Source: an uncultured Lachnospiraceae bacterium (lineage in GTDB: Bacteria; Bacillota; Clostridia; Lachnospirales; Lachnospiraceae). From it: a stretch of 6,015 bases of DNA. Both the position numbers and the translations under genes were made by a program. Shown piece by piece: positions 1 to 5,126 of the stretch. Positions within the stretch are counted from its first letter, which is position 1. Each line of letters opens with the position of its first letter. The stretch spans positions 1 through 6,015 of the forward strand of contig CANRJU010000177.1 in NCBI GenBank assembly GCA_947631075.1, given 5' to 3'. The notes beneath the pieces are model-generated. The model was not told the DNA's origin. It ran no database searches and saw only the letters and a list, made by a program, of their open reading frames with translations.

Positions 1-159
1 GATATAGACCGGGTAGGGCGTCGCGCGCCGCATTCGGTCGTCGTCCCCCTCTATATCTCCCAGATGAAAAAACGCCTCCGCCTTCGGATACTGCTTCATC
101 ACATCTAACACCGGATCGATCCGTCCGTGGGAATCGCTGAAAATCACTGCCTGTTTCAT
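1..159 (-). CDS. YfcE-like metallophosphoesterase, N-terminal part (cut by left edge)
   Basis: The 53 visible codons begin MKQAVIFSDSHGRID and carry the first two metal-binding motifs of the YfcE/MJ0936 family of small calcineurin-like phosphoesterases: Asp9 and His11 in SDSHG, and Asp35 in HLGD. Family members are cytosolic, metal-dependent phosphodiesterases of about 160 to 180 residues, so roughly two thirds of the protein lies outside the window, including the expected GNxD/H and GHTH motifs. The start codon overlaps the rdgB stop codon as ATGA, which fits translational coupling. An rdgB plus phosphoesterase pair is a familiar arrangement in Firmicutes. The natural substrate is usually unknown for this family and cannot be read from the sequence. 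The family call is firm; the exact function is not. Confidence 0.87.
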   Translation of the reverse strand, partial: MKQAVIFSDSHGRIDPVLDVMKQYPKAEAFFHLGDIEGDDDRMRRATPYPVYI

Positions 160-758
160 GCCTGTCCCTCTTTCTTTAGAATTTCCACCATTTTGCGCAC
201 GGCAATCCCCCGGTGGCTGATGGCGTTTTTCTCCTCGGGCGGCATCTCGCCGGTCGTGCATCCCCGCTCCGGCAGGTAAAAAATGGGATCGTAGCCAAAG
301 CCGTTTTCTCCCTTGGGCTCATGGGCTAGCTTTCCCTCGATCACGCCGGTCGCCGTTTCCACCCTGCCGTCCGGGAACGCGCAGGCAATCACGCACACAA
401 AGCGGGCGTCCCTCTTTTCATCCGGCACGCCCTCGCACCGGCGGAGAAGCTCCGCGTTTTTCACCGAATACGGCGTGTCCTCTCCCATATAGCGGGAAGA
501 ATAAATGCCCGGCTCCTTGTTCAGCGCGTCCACCTCGAAGCCCGAGTCGTCCGCCAGCACCATCTCGCCGGTCGCCTCCATCAGCGCCTTTGCCTTGATA
601 ATGGCATTTTCCTCAAAGGTCGCGCCGTCCTCCACGATATCCAGCTCCACGCCGATATCCTTCATTGAGAGAATCTCATACTCGTCGCCCAGCATCTGGC
701 GAAATTCATTTACCTTGCCCTGGTTCCCCGTGGCAAAAATCAGTTTTTTCTTATTCAT
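156..758 (-). CDS. rdgB: XTP/dITP diphosphatase (RdgB/HAM1 family)
   Basis: This 200-residue protein is full length for the family. It hydrolyses non-canonical purine nucleoside triphosphates (ITP, dITP, XTP) to the monophosphate and pyrophosphate, keeping deaminated purines out of DNA and RNA. It is a cytosolic enzyme and usually a homodimer. Visible hallmarks are the N-terminal FATGNQGK nucleotide-binding motif (residues 8-15), ADDSG with the catalytic Asp70/Asp71 pair (69-73), the GENGFGYDPIF substrate loop (150-160) and SHRGIA (181-186). The start codon lies inside the last codons of the upstream RNA methyltransferase (8-base overlap), and the stop codon overlaps the next start as ATGA. 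It therefore belongs to a three-gene unit and is probably translated by coupling. An AAAGGA sequence lies about 11 bases upstream of the start, rather far, which fits coupling. Confidence 0.96.
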   Translation of the reverse strand: MNKKKLIFATGNQGKVNEFRQMLGDEYEILSMKDIGVELDIVEDGATFEENAIIKAKALMEATGEMVLADDSGFEVDALNKEPGIYSSRYMGEDTPYSVKNAELLRRCEGVPDEKRDARFVCVIACAFPDGRVETATGVIEGKLAHEPKGENGFGYDPIFYLPERGCTTGEMPPEEKNAISHRGIAVRKMVEILKKEGQA

Positions 759-1929
759 TTTCTCTGCTGTCCTTTCTTTTGGGCGGCTTTGCGCCCATAT
801 ACTGATATAAATACGTCTTCATCATGCCGTTGTAAATCTTTCGGTTTTTGGTGGCCTTTTTGCGGGAGCCTCCCGCCGCGATGGCCTTCTGCGCCTCCTC
901 GTAGCCGCTGAGAAGGAAAAAGGACCATGTGTCATTTTCCGACATGACCTGTCCCACGCTCCGGTACAGATCAAACATTTCTTCCTTATTAGACAGGCGC
1001 TCTCCGTAGGGCGGATTGCTGATGACAAATCCATAGGATTTCGGATGGCTGAAATCTCTCACATCCCGGTTCTGAAAATGAATCTTTTCCTCCACGCCCG
1101 CCAGTTTGGCGTTGGCCCTTGCCATCCGCAGCGCCTCGTCATCAATGTCATACCCCTGTATGTTCAGCTCGACGTCCCGGCGAATCCTCTCCTCCGCCTC
1201 CTCGGCCGCCTGATACCACGCCTGTTTGGGAATCAGGTTTGTCCACCCCTCCGCCGTAAATTCGCGGTTCAGCCCCGGCGCCATGTCCATAGCGATCATA
1301 GCCGCCTCAATTGGAATCGTGCCGCTGCCACAAAATGGATCGACAAGAGCCCGGTCCGCCCGCCAGGGCGAGAGCAGAATAATGGCCGCCGCCAGCGTTT
1401 CTGTCACCGGCGCGGGCGCCGTGAATTTCCGGTATCCCCGCTTGTGAAGGGACTCGCCGGTCGTGTCAATCCCCACGGTCACCTCGTCCTTTAAAATGCT
1501 GATGCGGAGGGGATACGATTCCCCCGTCTCCTCGAACCAGTCCGTGTGATAGGTCTGTTTCAGCCGCTCCACCATCGCTTTTTTCACAATTTTCTGAATG
1601 TCGGAGGGGCTGAACAGCTTGCTGCTCACCGAGTTCGCCTTCGCCACCCAGAATTTCCCGTCCTCCGGTATGTATTTTTCCCAGGGAACCGCCTTAATCT
1701 GTTCAAAGAGCTCGTCAAAGGTCTCCGCCTTGAACTGCGCCGCCTTCAGCAAAATTCTCTCCGTCGTCCGCAGAAAAATATTGGCCCTCGCCACCGCCTG
1801 CATATCTCCGGCAAAGGTCACCTTTCCATTGTCCACGGCGACGACCTCGTATCCCAGATCCGCGATCTCCCGCTTTAACACCGCCTCCATGCCAAAATGA
1901 CAGGGGGCGATCAGTTCTATTTTTTCCAT
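751..1929 (-). CDS. THUMP-domain class I SAM-dependent RNA (guanine-N2) methyltransferase, RlmL/YpsC type (COG0116)
   Basis: This 392-residue protein is predicted to methylate rRNA; homologues include Bacillus YpsC and the N-terminal half of E. coli RlmL, which makes m2G in 23S rRNA. An N-terminal ferredoxin-like and THUMP region (about residues 1-155) starts with the characteristic IELIAPCHFG. A Rossmann methyltransferase domain follows, with SAM motif I VDPFCGSGT (196-204), the acidic loop YDIDDEAL (260-267) and the catalytic NPPYGERL (305-312). The reading frame stays open 25 codons further upstream to a TTG. I chose the ATG at 1929 because family members begin at this point, a GGGGA ribosome binding site lies about 5 bases before it, and the upstream extension runs through a promoter. 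It is the first gene of the unit with rdgB and the phosphoesterase. The exact target base is inferred from the family only. Confidence 0.93.
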   Translation of the reverse strand: MEKIELIAPCHFGMEAVLKREIADLGYEVVAVDNGKVTFAGDMQAVARANIFLRTTERILLKAAQFKAETFDELFEQIKAVPWEKYIPEDGKFWVAKANSVSSKLFSPSDIQKIVKKAMVERLKQTYHTDWFEETGESYPLRISILKDEVTVGIDTTGESLHKRGYRKFTAPAPVTETLAAAIILLSPWRADRALVDPFCGSGTIPIEAAMIAMDMAPGLNREFTAEGWTNLIPKQAWYQAAEEAEERIRRDVELNIQGYDIDDEALRMARANAKLAGVEEKIHFQNRDVRDFSHPKSYGFVISNPPYGERLSNKEEMFDLYRSVGQVMSENDTWSFFLLSGYEEAQKAIAAGGSRKKATKNRKIYNGMMKTYLYQYMGAKPPKRKDSRENE

Positions 1930-1974
1930 ATTAATCCCCATTTCTGCAAAGCGTATGTCAATCCGCCTATTTTT

Positions 1975-2004
1975 ATTATAAAATAGTCCGTTTCTATCCG
2001 TCAA
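1975..2004 (-). promoter_or_regulatory. Sigma-A type promoter for the methyltransferase-rdgB-phosphoesterase unit
   Basis: On the minus strand, TTGACG (1999-2004) is followed after 18 bases by a perfect TATAAT (1975-1980). The ATG of the methyltransferase lies about 45 bases further on. The -35 box overlaps the stop codon of the upstream rhodanese gene, so the unit can be expressed independently of it. This placement also argues against the longer TTG start of the methyltransferase. Assigned from sequence match and position. Confidence 0.75.
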
Positions 2005-2300
2005 TGCCTTTTTCGCATTCTGGCCTCGTATCCCCCCGCCACGCTGCAGCCGATGCGCCCCTGCCTCGCGATCAGCCGCGCCGCCGCCAGGCTATGATTG
2101 CCGCGGGCGCAATAAAAAATCACCCTCCCATAACTCCCCATCTCTCCCAGATGGTCCTCCAGATGGTCGTAGGGGATGTTCCACGCCCCTGTGATGTGCC
2201 CCTTGGCGTACTCCTCTTTGTCTCTCAGATCCACCAGCAGCGTATCGCTGTTATAAATATATTTTAAAGCCTGTTCCCAGGACATGATCTGTGGTTTCAT
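2001..2300 (-). CDS. Single-domain rhodanese-like protein
   Basis: This 99-residue protein consists of one rhodanese domain, the usual size for stand-alone members. It shows the typical LLVDLRDKEEYAKGHITGAWNIP segment (21-43) and a predicted catalytic Cys64 in the loop CARGNHS (64-70). This matches the CxxGxxS form of the active-site loop, with His where many members have Arg. Such proteins carry sulfur as a cysteine persulfide, but their partners vary and none can be named here. I chose the ATG at 2300, preceded by AAAGGG with an 8-base gap. An in-frame TTG two codons upstream is a less likely start because it sits too close to the same ribosome binding site. No strong promoter was seen directly upstream; it may be read from its own weak signal or through the hairpin region behind the small Asn/Ser-rich gene. 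Confidence 0.9.
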   Translation of the reverse strand: MKPQIMSWEQALKYIYNSDTLLVDLRDKEEYAKGHITGAWNIPYDHLEDHLGEMGSYGRVIFYCARGNHSLAAARLIARQGRIGCSVAGGYEARMRKRH

Positions 2301-2330
2301 AGGCAAAACCCTTTTTTCTTACAATTTATT

Positions 2331-2367
2331 CAGATCGGCCCCGATATAGAACAGGGGAGCCGATCTG
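2331..2367 (-). repeat. Second inverted repeat, overlapping and competing with the terminator-like hairpin
   Basis: CAGATCGGC (2331-2339) is perfectly complementary to GCCGATCTG (2359-2367), giving a 9-base stem with a 19-base loop. Bases 2359-2362 are also needed by the 12-base stem at 2351-2387, so the two hairpins cannot both form in full. On the minus-strand RNA this later hairpin is not followed by a U-run. It sits in the leader of the rhodanese gene. Confidence 0.6.
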
Positions 2368-2387
2368 TCTTAAACCGGCTCCCCTGT
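2351..2387 (-). terminator. Probable intrinsic terminator or attenuator hairpin after the Asn/Ser-rich gene
   Basis: A perfect 12-base inverted repeat (ACAGGGGAGCCG at 2351-2362 with CGGCTCCCCTGT at 2376-2387) encloses a 13-base loop. In minus-strand RNA the stem is followed by UCUAUAU, a short, imperfect U-rich tail; in the plus direction no U-rich tail follows. It begins about 20 bases after the stop of the small protein gene. The stem is strong but the tail is weak, so termination may be partial, letting transcription reach the rhodanese gene. Confidence 0.6.
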
Positions 2388-2407
2388 CGTCACTTCATGA
2401 TCTTACA

Positions 2408-2638
2408 TCAGTCGCAGTTAGAAGAATTCTTGGTTGAATTGGAAGAATTATTCTTAGTGCTGTTCTTGCTGCAATTGGAACAGTTGCTCTTCGAGCTGTT
2501 CTTGCCAGCATTATTGCTTGCGTTTTTGCTTGTGTTGCTGCTTGAGTTCTGTGAATTGCTGTTCTTGCTCGTGTTGGAAGAATTCTTCGTCGAGTTCGAG
2601 GTGTTCTCGTTGAAATCGTCCAAATAATTTCTAGCCAT
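2408..2638 (-). CDS. Small low-complexity Asn/Ser/Lys-rich protein of unknown function
   Basis: I do not recognise this 76-residue protein. A short non-repetitive start (MARNYLDDFNEN) is followed by a tail made almost only of Asn, Ser, Thr and Lys; Asn plus Ser make up about 60 percent of the protein. The tail is a degenerate repeat: SNSTKNSSN occurs at residues 15-23 and again at 67-74 (last residue trimmed), and Lys-Asn pairs from residue 38 on fall mainly at multiples of four. Three cysteines are present (53, 56, 75), including SNCSNC. There is no signal peptide or membrane segment, and it should be disordered. It is judged a real gene because GGAGG stands 6 bases before the ATG, a promoter-like pair lies upstream and a hairpin follows the stop. 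Small size, composition and a sigma-G-like promoter suggest a spore-associated protein, which is inference only. It is not the six-cysteine SCIFF peptide. Confidence 0.75.
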   Translation of the reverse strand: MARNYLDDFNENTSNSTKNSSNTSKNSNSQNSSSNTSKNASNNAGKNSSKSNCSNCSKNSTKNNSSNSTKNSSNCD

Positions 2639-2678
2639 GGTTATCCTCCATTCTGTTACTGTTGAATTGTTACAGAAG

Positions 2679-2708
2679 TATTATCCCTCGTCCGCCAGAA
2701 ATTATTCA
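2679..2708 (-). promoter_or_regulatory. Candidate forespore (sigma-G/F-like) promoter of the Asn/Ser-rich gene
   Basis: On the minus strand, TGAATA (2703-2708) lies 17 bases before GATAATA (2679-2685), about 40 bases upstream of the start codon. The pair resembles the Bacillus sigma-G consensus (TGAATA, 17-18 bases, CATACTA or CATAATA). GATAAT would also serve as a sigma-A -10 box, but there is no good TTGACA at the matching distance. The assignment rests on sequence match alone. Confidence 0.45.
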
Positions 2709-2730
2709 CAGCATTCCAAAAAAGAATGTT

Positions 2731-2751
2731 CAGCTATCACACAGCTATCAC
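2731..2751. repeat. Short tandem repeat at the end of the aldolase gene
   Basis: CAGCTATCAC occurs twice in tandem (2731-2740 and 2742-2751) with one A between. On the minus strand each copy contains TGATAG, two consecutive stop triplets; the first-read copy supplies the aldolase stop codon (TGA at 2748-2750). It looks like a small local duplication and no function is evident. Confidence 0.7.
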
Positions 2752-3549
2752 GCTTTTCCAACAGAACCAAATAATTCCATTTTTTCTTTTACAGTTGCTT
2801 TAATGGCCTCGGTTCCGGGAGCCAGAAGCTTACGGGGATCAAATCCCTTGCCCTCTAAGTCCTTGCCCGCCTCTATGTACTTGCGGGTAGCCTCCTGGAA
2901 GGAGAGCTGGCACTCTGTATTTACATTGATCTTGGAGACGCCGAGGGAAATGGCCTTCTGGATCATGTCCGCCGGAATGCCGGTGCCGCCATGAAGCACT
3001 AACGGCATCTCGCCGGTCTTCTGCTGTACGGCGTCCAGCGTCTCAAAACTCAGTCCCGGCCAGTTTGCCGGATACTTGCCGTGGATGTTTCCGATGCCGG
3101 CTGCCAGCATCGTGACGCCCAGGTCGGCAATCATCTTACACTCCTCCGGATCCGCGCACTCGCCGGCGCCTACTACGCCGTCCAACTAATTCTTTGGTCT
3201 TTTCTACATTTTCCTCAATAGGATAATGGGATCCGTCGAACATAACGGACGAAAATCCCGCCTCGATGCAGGCCTTGGCTCCCTCGTAGCTGCCGTGATC
3301 CAAGTGCAGGGCAACCGGAACGGTAATCTTCAGCTCCTCCAGCATGCCGTTTACCATGCCGACTACTGTCTTGTAGCCGCACATATACTTGCCGGCGCCC
3401 TCGGACACGCCCAGAATGACCGGCGATTTCAGTTCCTCTGCCGTGAGCAGGATCGCCTTGGTCCACTCTAAGTTGTTGATGTTGAACTGGCCTACGGCAT
3501 ACTTGCCGGCCTTTGCCTTTTTGAGCATCTCTTCTGCTGAAACTAACAT
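2748..3549 (-). pseudogene. fba: Class II fructose-1,6-bisphosphate aldolase, broken by an internal deletion and frameshift
   Basis: Class II aldolase is the zinc-dependent glycolytic and gluconeogenic enzyme that splits fructose 1,6-bisphosphate into two triose phosphates. The N-terminal part (3549 to about 3184, 122 residues, MLVSAEEML to KTKELV) contains LHLDHGS with catalytic Asp84 and zinc ligand His85. The C-terminal part continues in another frame from 3182 to the stop at 2748 (144 residues) with GNIHGKYP and LHGGTGIP, which supply the other zinc-binding histidines, and INVNTE. From memory of the family, about 21 residues are missing between the parts, the stretch resembling VSVEAEVGGIGGEED. 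It holds a metal-binding Glu and the loop Glu residues used in catalysis. Restoring 62 bases would give an 864-base gene for 287 residues, the normal length. As written, the first frame runs into Arg-rich nonsense and stops near 3136. GGAGG stands properly before the ATG at 3549 and the rest looks undegraded, so the lesion is recent or an assembly error. Confidence 0.88.
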
Positions 3550-3619
3550 AGTAAAATCCTCCGTATTTCTTTATTAAATTAAAACATACCGACGGCTCCG
3601 CGGCCCGGGCAAGCGTCTG

Positions 3620-4276
3620 TCATTTCTTGCCGTACCGCGGATTTTTCTTCGCCAGCTGTTCCATTTGCTTTTGGTTGATGTAGTGCCCGATCAGGACATT
3701 TTTCTGCGTCAGGACGCACCCGTACAGCATCCTCCCGTCCGGCAGCGGCATGGTGCGCACCACTCTGCCGTGCAAAGGCATATTGACCTCGCGCTCTCCC
3801 AGCATGCCGGTGTAATCGGTGTATACAAAAGCCTCCTCCGCTCCCTTTATCTCTTTGTCCAGGATAAAGGCAAATCCGCTGTTGCTGATGTCCTTCAGGA
3901 TGGCGGTGTAATCAAATCCCCCGTGTCCGATCTTGACCGAGACTTCCTCGCCGATCGACAGCCGGTAGCCGCTTCTCCTGTTAAACTCCCTTCCAATGTT
4001 ATATCCTTCCAGAGCGTAGTAAACTTCTTTCTTATAGCTGACGCATGTCAGCTCGCAATCCTTCCACCGAATCGGCTTCTCATCCTCCCTGGCCAACAGA
4101 ATATCTACCTGACACCCCTTTACATTCAGCGTCTGGCCGTCTCTCTGCACGGCGTCAATGAGGACCTGTCTCCCCGGCTTGTGCCGCACCACGCTGTCAA
4201 ACTCCATGGTGTGCTCCCCGGAACGGACATTAAGGCGGATCGGTGTTCCTTTATCTAATTCTGAAAATAATAACAT
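3620..4276 (-). CDS. PilZ-domain protein, predicted cyclic di-GMP receptor (YcgR-like layout)
   Basis: This 218-residue protein has an N-terminal beta-rich domain (about residues 1-92) of the kind found before PilZ in YcgR-type proteins, then a PilZ domain (about 95-215). The two cyclic di-GMP signature motifs are present: RxxxR as R101-SGY-R105, and DISNSG (129-134), matching D/NxSxxG. Proteins of this layout act in the cytosol as c-di-GMP readouts, often slowing flagellar motors or altering exopolysaccharide or attachment. No flagellar or polysaccharide gene is in the window, so its output is open. AAAGGAG lies 6 bases before the ATG at 4276. It reads towards the broken aldolase gene 70 bases away, a functionally unrelated neighbour. 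The gene looks intact. Confidence 0.87.
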   Translation of the reverse strand: MLLFSELDKGTPIRLNVRSGEHTMEFDSVVRHKPGRQVLIDAVQRDGQTLNVKGCQVDILLAREDEKPIRWKDCELTCVSYKKEVYYALEGYNIGREFNRRSGYRLSIGEEVSVKIGHGGFDYTAILKDISNSGFAFILDKEIKGAEEAFVYTDYTGMLGEREVNMPLHGRVVRTMPLPDGRMLYGCVLTQKNVLIGHYINQKQMEQLAKKNPRYGKK

Positions 4277-4356
4277 ACGCTACTCCTTTCGTATGTCCGG
4301 ATATTCTTTTATGCCGAATCGCCACGCGCACGGCACTCCTCCGTCTTACATCATAT

Positions 4357-4385
4357 AGAATAGCATAATTAAGGACTTTTCGCAA
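4357..4385 (-). promoter_or_regulatory. Weak candidate promoter for the PilZ-domain gene
   Basis: On the minus strand, TTGCGA (4380-4385) is followed after 17 bases by TATTCT (4357-4362), about 80 bases before the PilZ start codon. Each box matches the housekeeping consensus at four of six positions. No flagellar sigma-D type pair was seen. This is the best candidate in the interval, not a firm call. Confidence 0.35.
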
Positions 4386-4399
4386 CCTTAAAAAAACTG

Positions 4400-4428
4400 T
4401 TGACAAGGAGAATTTTCTATAATATAAT
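4400..4428 (+). promoter_or_regulatory. Consensus sigma-A promoter of the tRNA operon
   Basis: A perfect TTGACA (4400-4405) and a perfect TATAAT (4423-4428) are separated by the ideal 17 bases. A run of A residues (4390-4396) just upstream could act as an UP element. Transcription should begin near 4435 and the first tRNA starts at 4483. Such full-consensus promoters are typical of stable RNA genes. Confidence 0.9.
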
Positions 4429-4482
4429 AAATCTTGCGTCATGATTTGCAAAGCGCATTTTATATTTGAAATTTGCCCTTTA

Positions 4483-4557
4483 CGGGGTGTGGCTCAGCTT
4501 GGCTAGAGCGCTTGATTTGGGATCAAGAGGCCGCAGGTTCAAATCCTGTCACCCCGA
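4483..4557 (+). tRNA. tRNA-Pro (anticodon TGG)
   Basis: A 75-base cloverleaf. Acceptor CGGGGTG (4483-4489) pairs with CACCCCG (4550-4556), with discriminator A. The D stem is GCTC/GAGC; the anticodon stem CTTGA/TCAAG encloses loop TTTGGGA with TGG at 4518-4520; the T arm contains GGTTCAAATCC. It reads CCA and, with U34 modification, probably other Pro codons. CCA is not encoded at the 3' end. First gene of the cluster. Confidence 0.97.
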
Positions 4558-4561
4558 TTGG

Positions 4562-4586
4562 ATGACTGTTTTCGGACAGTCATTTT
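4562..4586 (+). terminator. Hairpin between tRNA-Pro and tRNA-Gly, possible partial terminator or processing signal
   Basis: ATGACTGT (4562-4569) pairs with ACAGTCAT (4576-4583) around a six-base loop, and the stem runs straight into TTTT. The stem is only 8 bases with three G-C pairs and the U-run is short, so it may terminate some transcripts or mark an RNA processing point. No separate strong promoter was seen before tRNA-Gly, so transcription must pass it. Confidence 0.45.
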
Positions 4587-4627
4587 CCATACGAGTAAAA
4601 ATAGCTTTTTCTATTAGGAAACCCTGT

Positions 4628-4698
4628 GCGGGTGTAGTTCAATGGTAGAACACTAGCCTTCCAAGCTAGATACGTGGGTTCGATTCCCATCACCCGCT
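4628..4698 (+). tRNA. tRNA-Gly (anticodon TCC)
   Basis: A 71-base cloverleaf. Acceptor GCGGGTG (4628-4634) pairs with CACCCGC (4691-4697), with discriminator T. The D stem is GTTC/GAAC with a short loop; the anticodon stem CTAGC/GCTAG encloses CTTCCAA with TCC at 4660-4662; the T arm contains GGGTTCGATTCCC. It reads GGA, and GGG by wobble. CCA is not encoded. Confidence 0.97.
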
Positions 4699-4721
4699 TT
4701 TATGGTACAAAGCATTGCTGT

Positions 4722-4795
<74 letters not shown>

Positions 4796-4830
4796 TTGTA
4801 GGAATAGCCTTATTACTGGCAATCCTCTAT

Positions 4831-4905
4831 GGTGGGTATAGCGCAGCTGGTTAGCGCGTCAGATTGTGGCTCTGAAGGCCGTGGGTTCGAATCCCATTAC
4901 CCACC
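4831..4905 (+). tRNA. tRNA-His (anticodon GTG)
   Basis: The extra 5' G of tRNA-His (position -1) is encoded at 4831 and faces C73 at 4905. Acceptor GTGGGTA (4832-4838) pairs with TACCCAC (4898-4904). The anticodon stem TCAGA/TCTGA encloses TTGTGGC with GTG at 4866-4868; the T arm contains GTGGGTTCGAATCCCAT. It reads both His codons. CCA is not encoded. Confidence 0.97.
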
Positions 4906-4922
4906 CTCCCTTTTTGGGATGT

Positions 4923-4994
4923 TGGGCTATCGCCAAGGGGTAAGGCATAGGACTTTGACTCCTACATTCGCTGGTTCAAATCCAGCTAGCCCAG
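4923..4994 (+). tRNA. tRNA-Gln (anticodon TTG)
   Basis: A 72-base cloverleaf only 17 bases after tRNA-His. Acceptor TGGGCTA (4923-4929) pairs with TAGCCCA (4987-4993), with discriminator G. The anticodon stem TAGGA/TCCTA encloses CTTTGAC with TTG at 4955-4957; the T arm contains CTGGTTCAAATCCAG. It reads CAA, and CAG by wobble. Starting with U1 is normal for bacterial tRNA-Gln. CCA is not encoded. Last gene of the cluster. Confidence 0.97.
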
Positions 4995-5001
4995 TAATAT
5001 C

Positions 5002-5049
5002 AAAGAGACATCCGGAACGCTTGAGAAGGCGTCAAGATGTCTCTTTTTT
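5002..5049 (+). terminator. Intrinsic terminator of the tRNA operon
   Basis: AAAGAGACATC (5002-5012) pairs with GATGTCTCTTT (5036-5046), and the descending arm merges into a run of six T (5044-5049). Inside it a smaller stem, ACGCTT with AGGCGT (one G-U pair), is capped by a GAGA tetraloop. It lies 8 bases after tRNA-Gln. This is a strong, typical rho-independent terminator for the plus strand. Confidence 0.92.
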
Positions 5050-5079
5050 GTTTTAATGCATAAAAATTGTTTACTTGTA

Positions 5080-5126
5080 ATAGATTTTTTATTTTATAAA
5101 AATATAAAAATCAGACGAGTTTCAGA
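5080..5126 (-). terminator. Possible weak terminator downstream of hisC
   Basis: Just after the hisC stop on the minus strand, ATCTGA and TCTGAT can form a short stem with one internal mismatch and a 6-base loop, followed by TTTTTATATTTTTAT. The stem is poor but the T-rich tail is marked and the place is right. The surrounding 5055-5126 is strongly AT-rich and holds nothing else I can recognise. Confidence 0.35.

Noticed and set aside
1045..1494. Long plus-strand frames at 1045-1494 and 1546-1900.
   Set aside because: They lie antisense within the methyltransferase, which has clear family motifs throughout. They show no recognisable domain and no start signal.
2397..2627. Plus-strand frame giving a Leu/Phe/Glu-rich 76-residue peptide that looks like a membrane protein.
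   Set aside because: It is the exact complement of the Asn/Ser/Lys repeat gene, whose codons read as Leu, Phe and Glu on the other strand. It has no ribosome binding site, while the minus-strand frame has a good one.
2408..2638. Small Asn/Ser-rich protein as SCIFF or another radical-SAM ranthipeptide precursor.
   Set aside because: It has only three cysteines, lacks the SCIFF sequence pattern and has no radical SAM maturase gene beside it.
2748..3549. Programmed ribosomal frameshifting as an explanation for the two-frame aldolase.
   Set aside because: There is no slippery heptamer at the join, and about 20 conserved residues are missing, so frameshifting could not restore the enzyme.
3588..3616. 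GC-rich stretch between the PilZ gene and fba, looked at as a terminator or as an fba promoter.
   Set aside because: Only a bulged 6-base stem (GACGGCT with AGCGTC) and no clear T-run or -35/-10 pair could be made out; too weak to annotate.
3665..4258. A 197-codon plus-strand frame opposite the PilZ gene, and a 190-codon one at 5223-5795 opposite hisC.
   Set aside because: Both are shadows of well-supported genes with complete motifs; the composition of the translations is not protein-like.
4251..4451. Minus-strand frame of 66 codons upstream of and overlapping the PilZ start.
   Set aside because: It runs through both promoters, has no ribosome binding site and its translation looks random.
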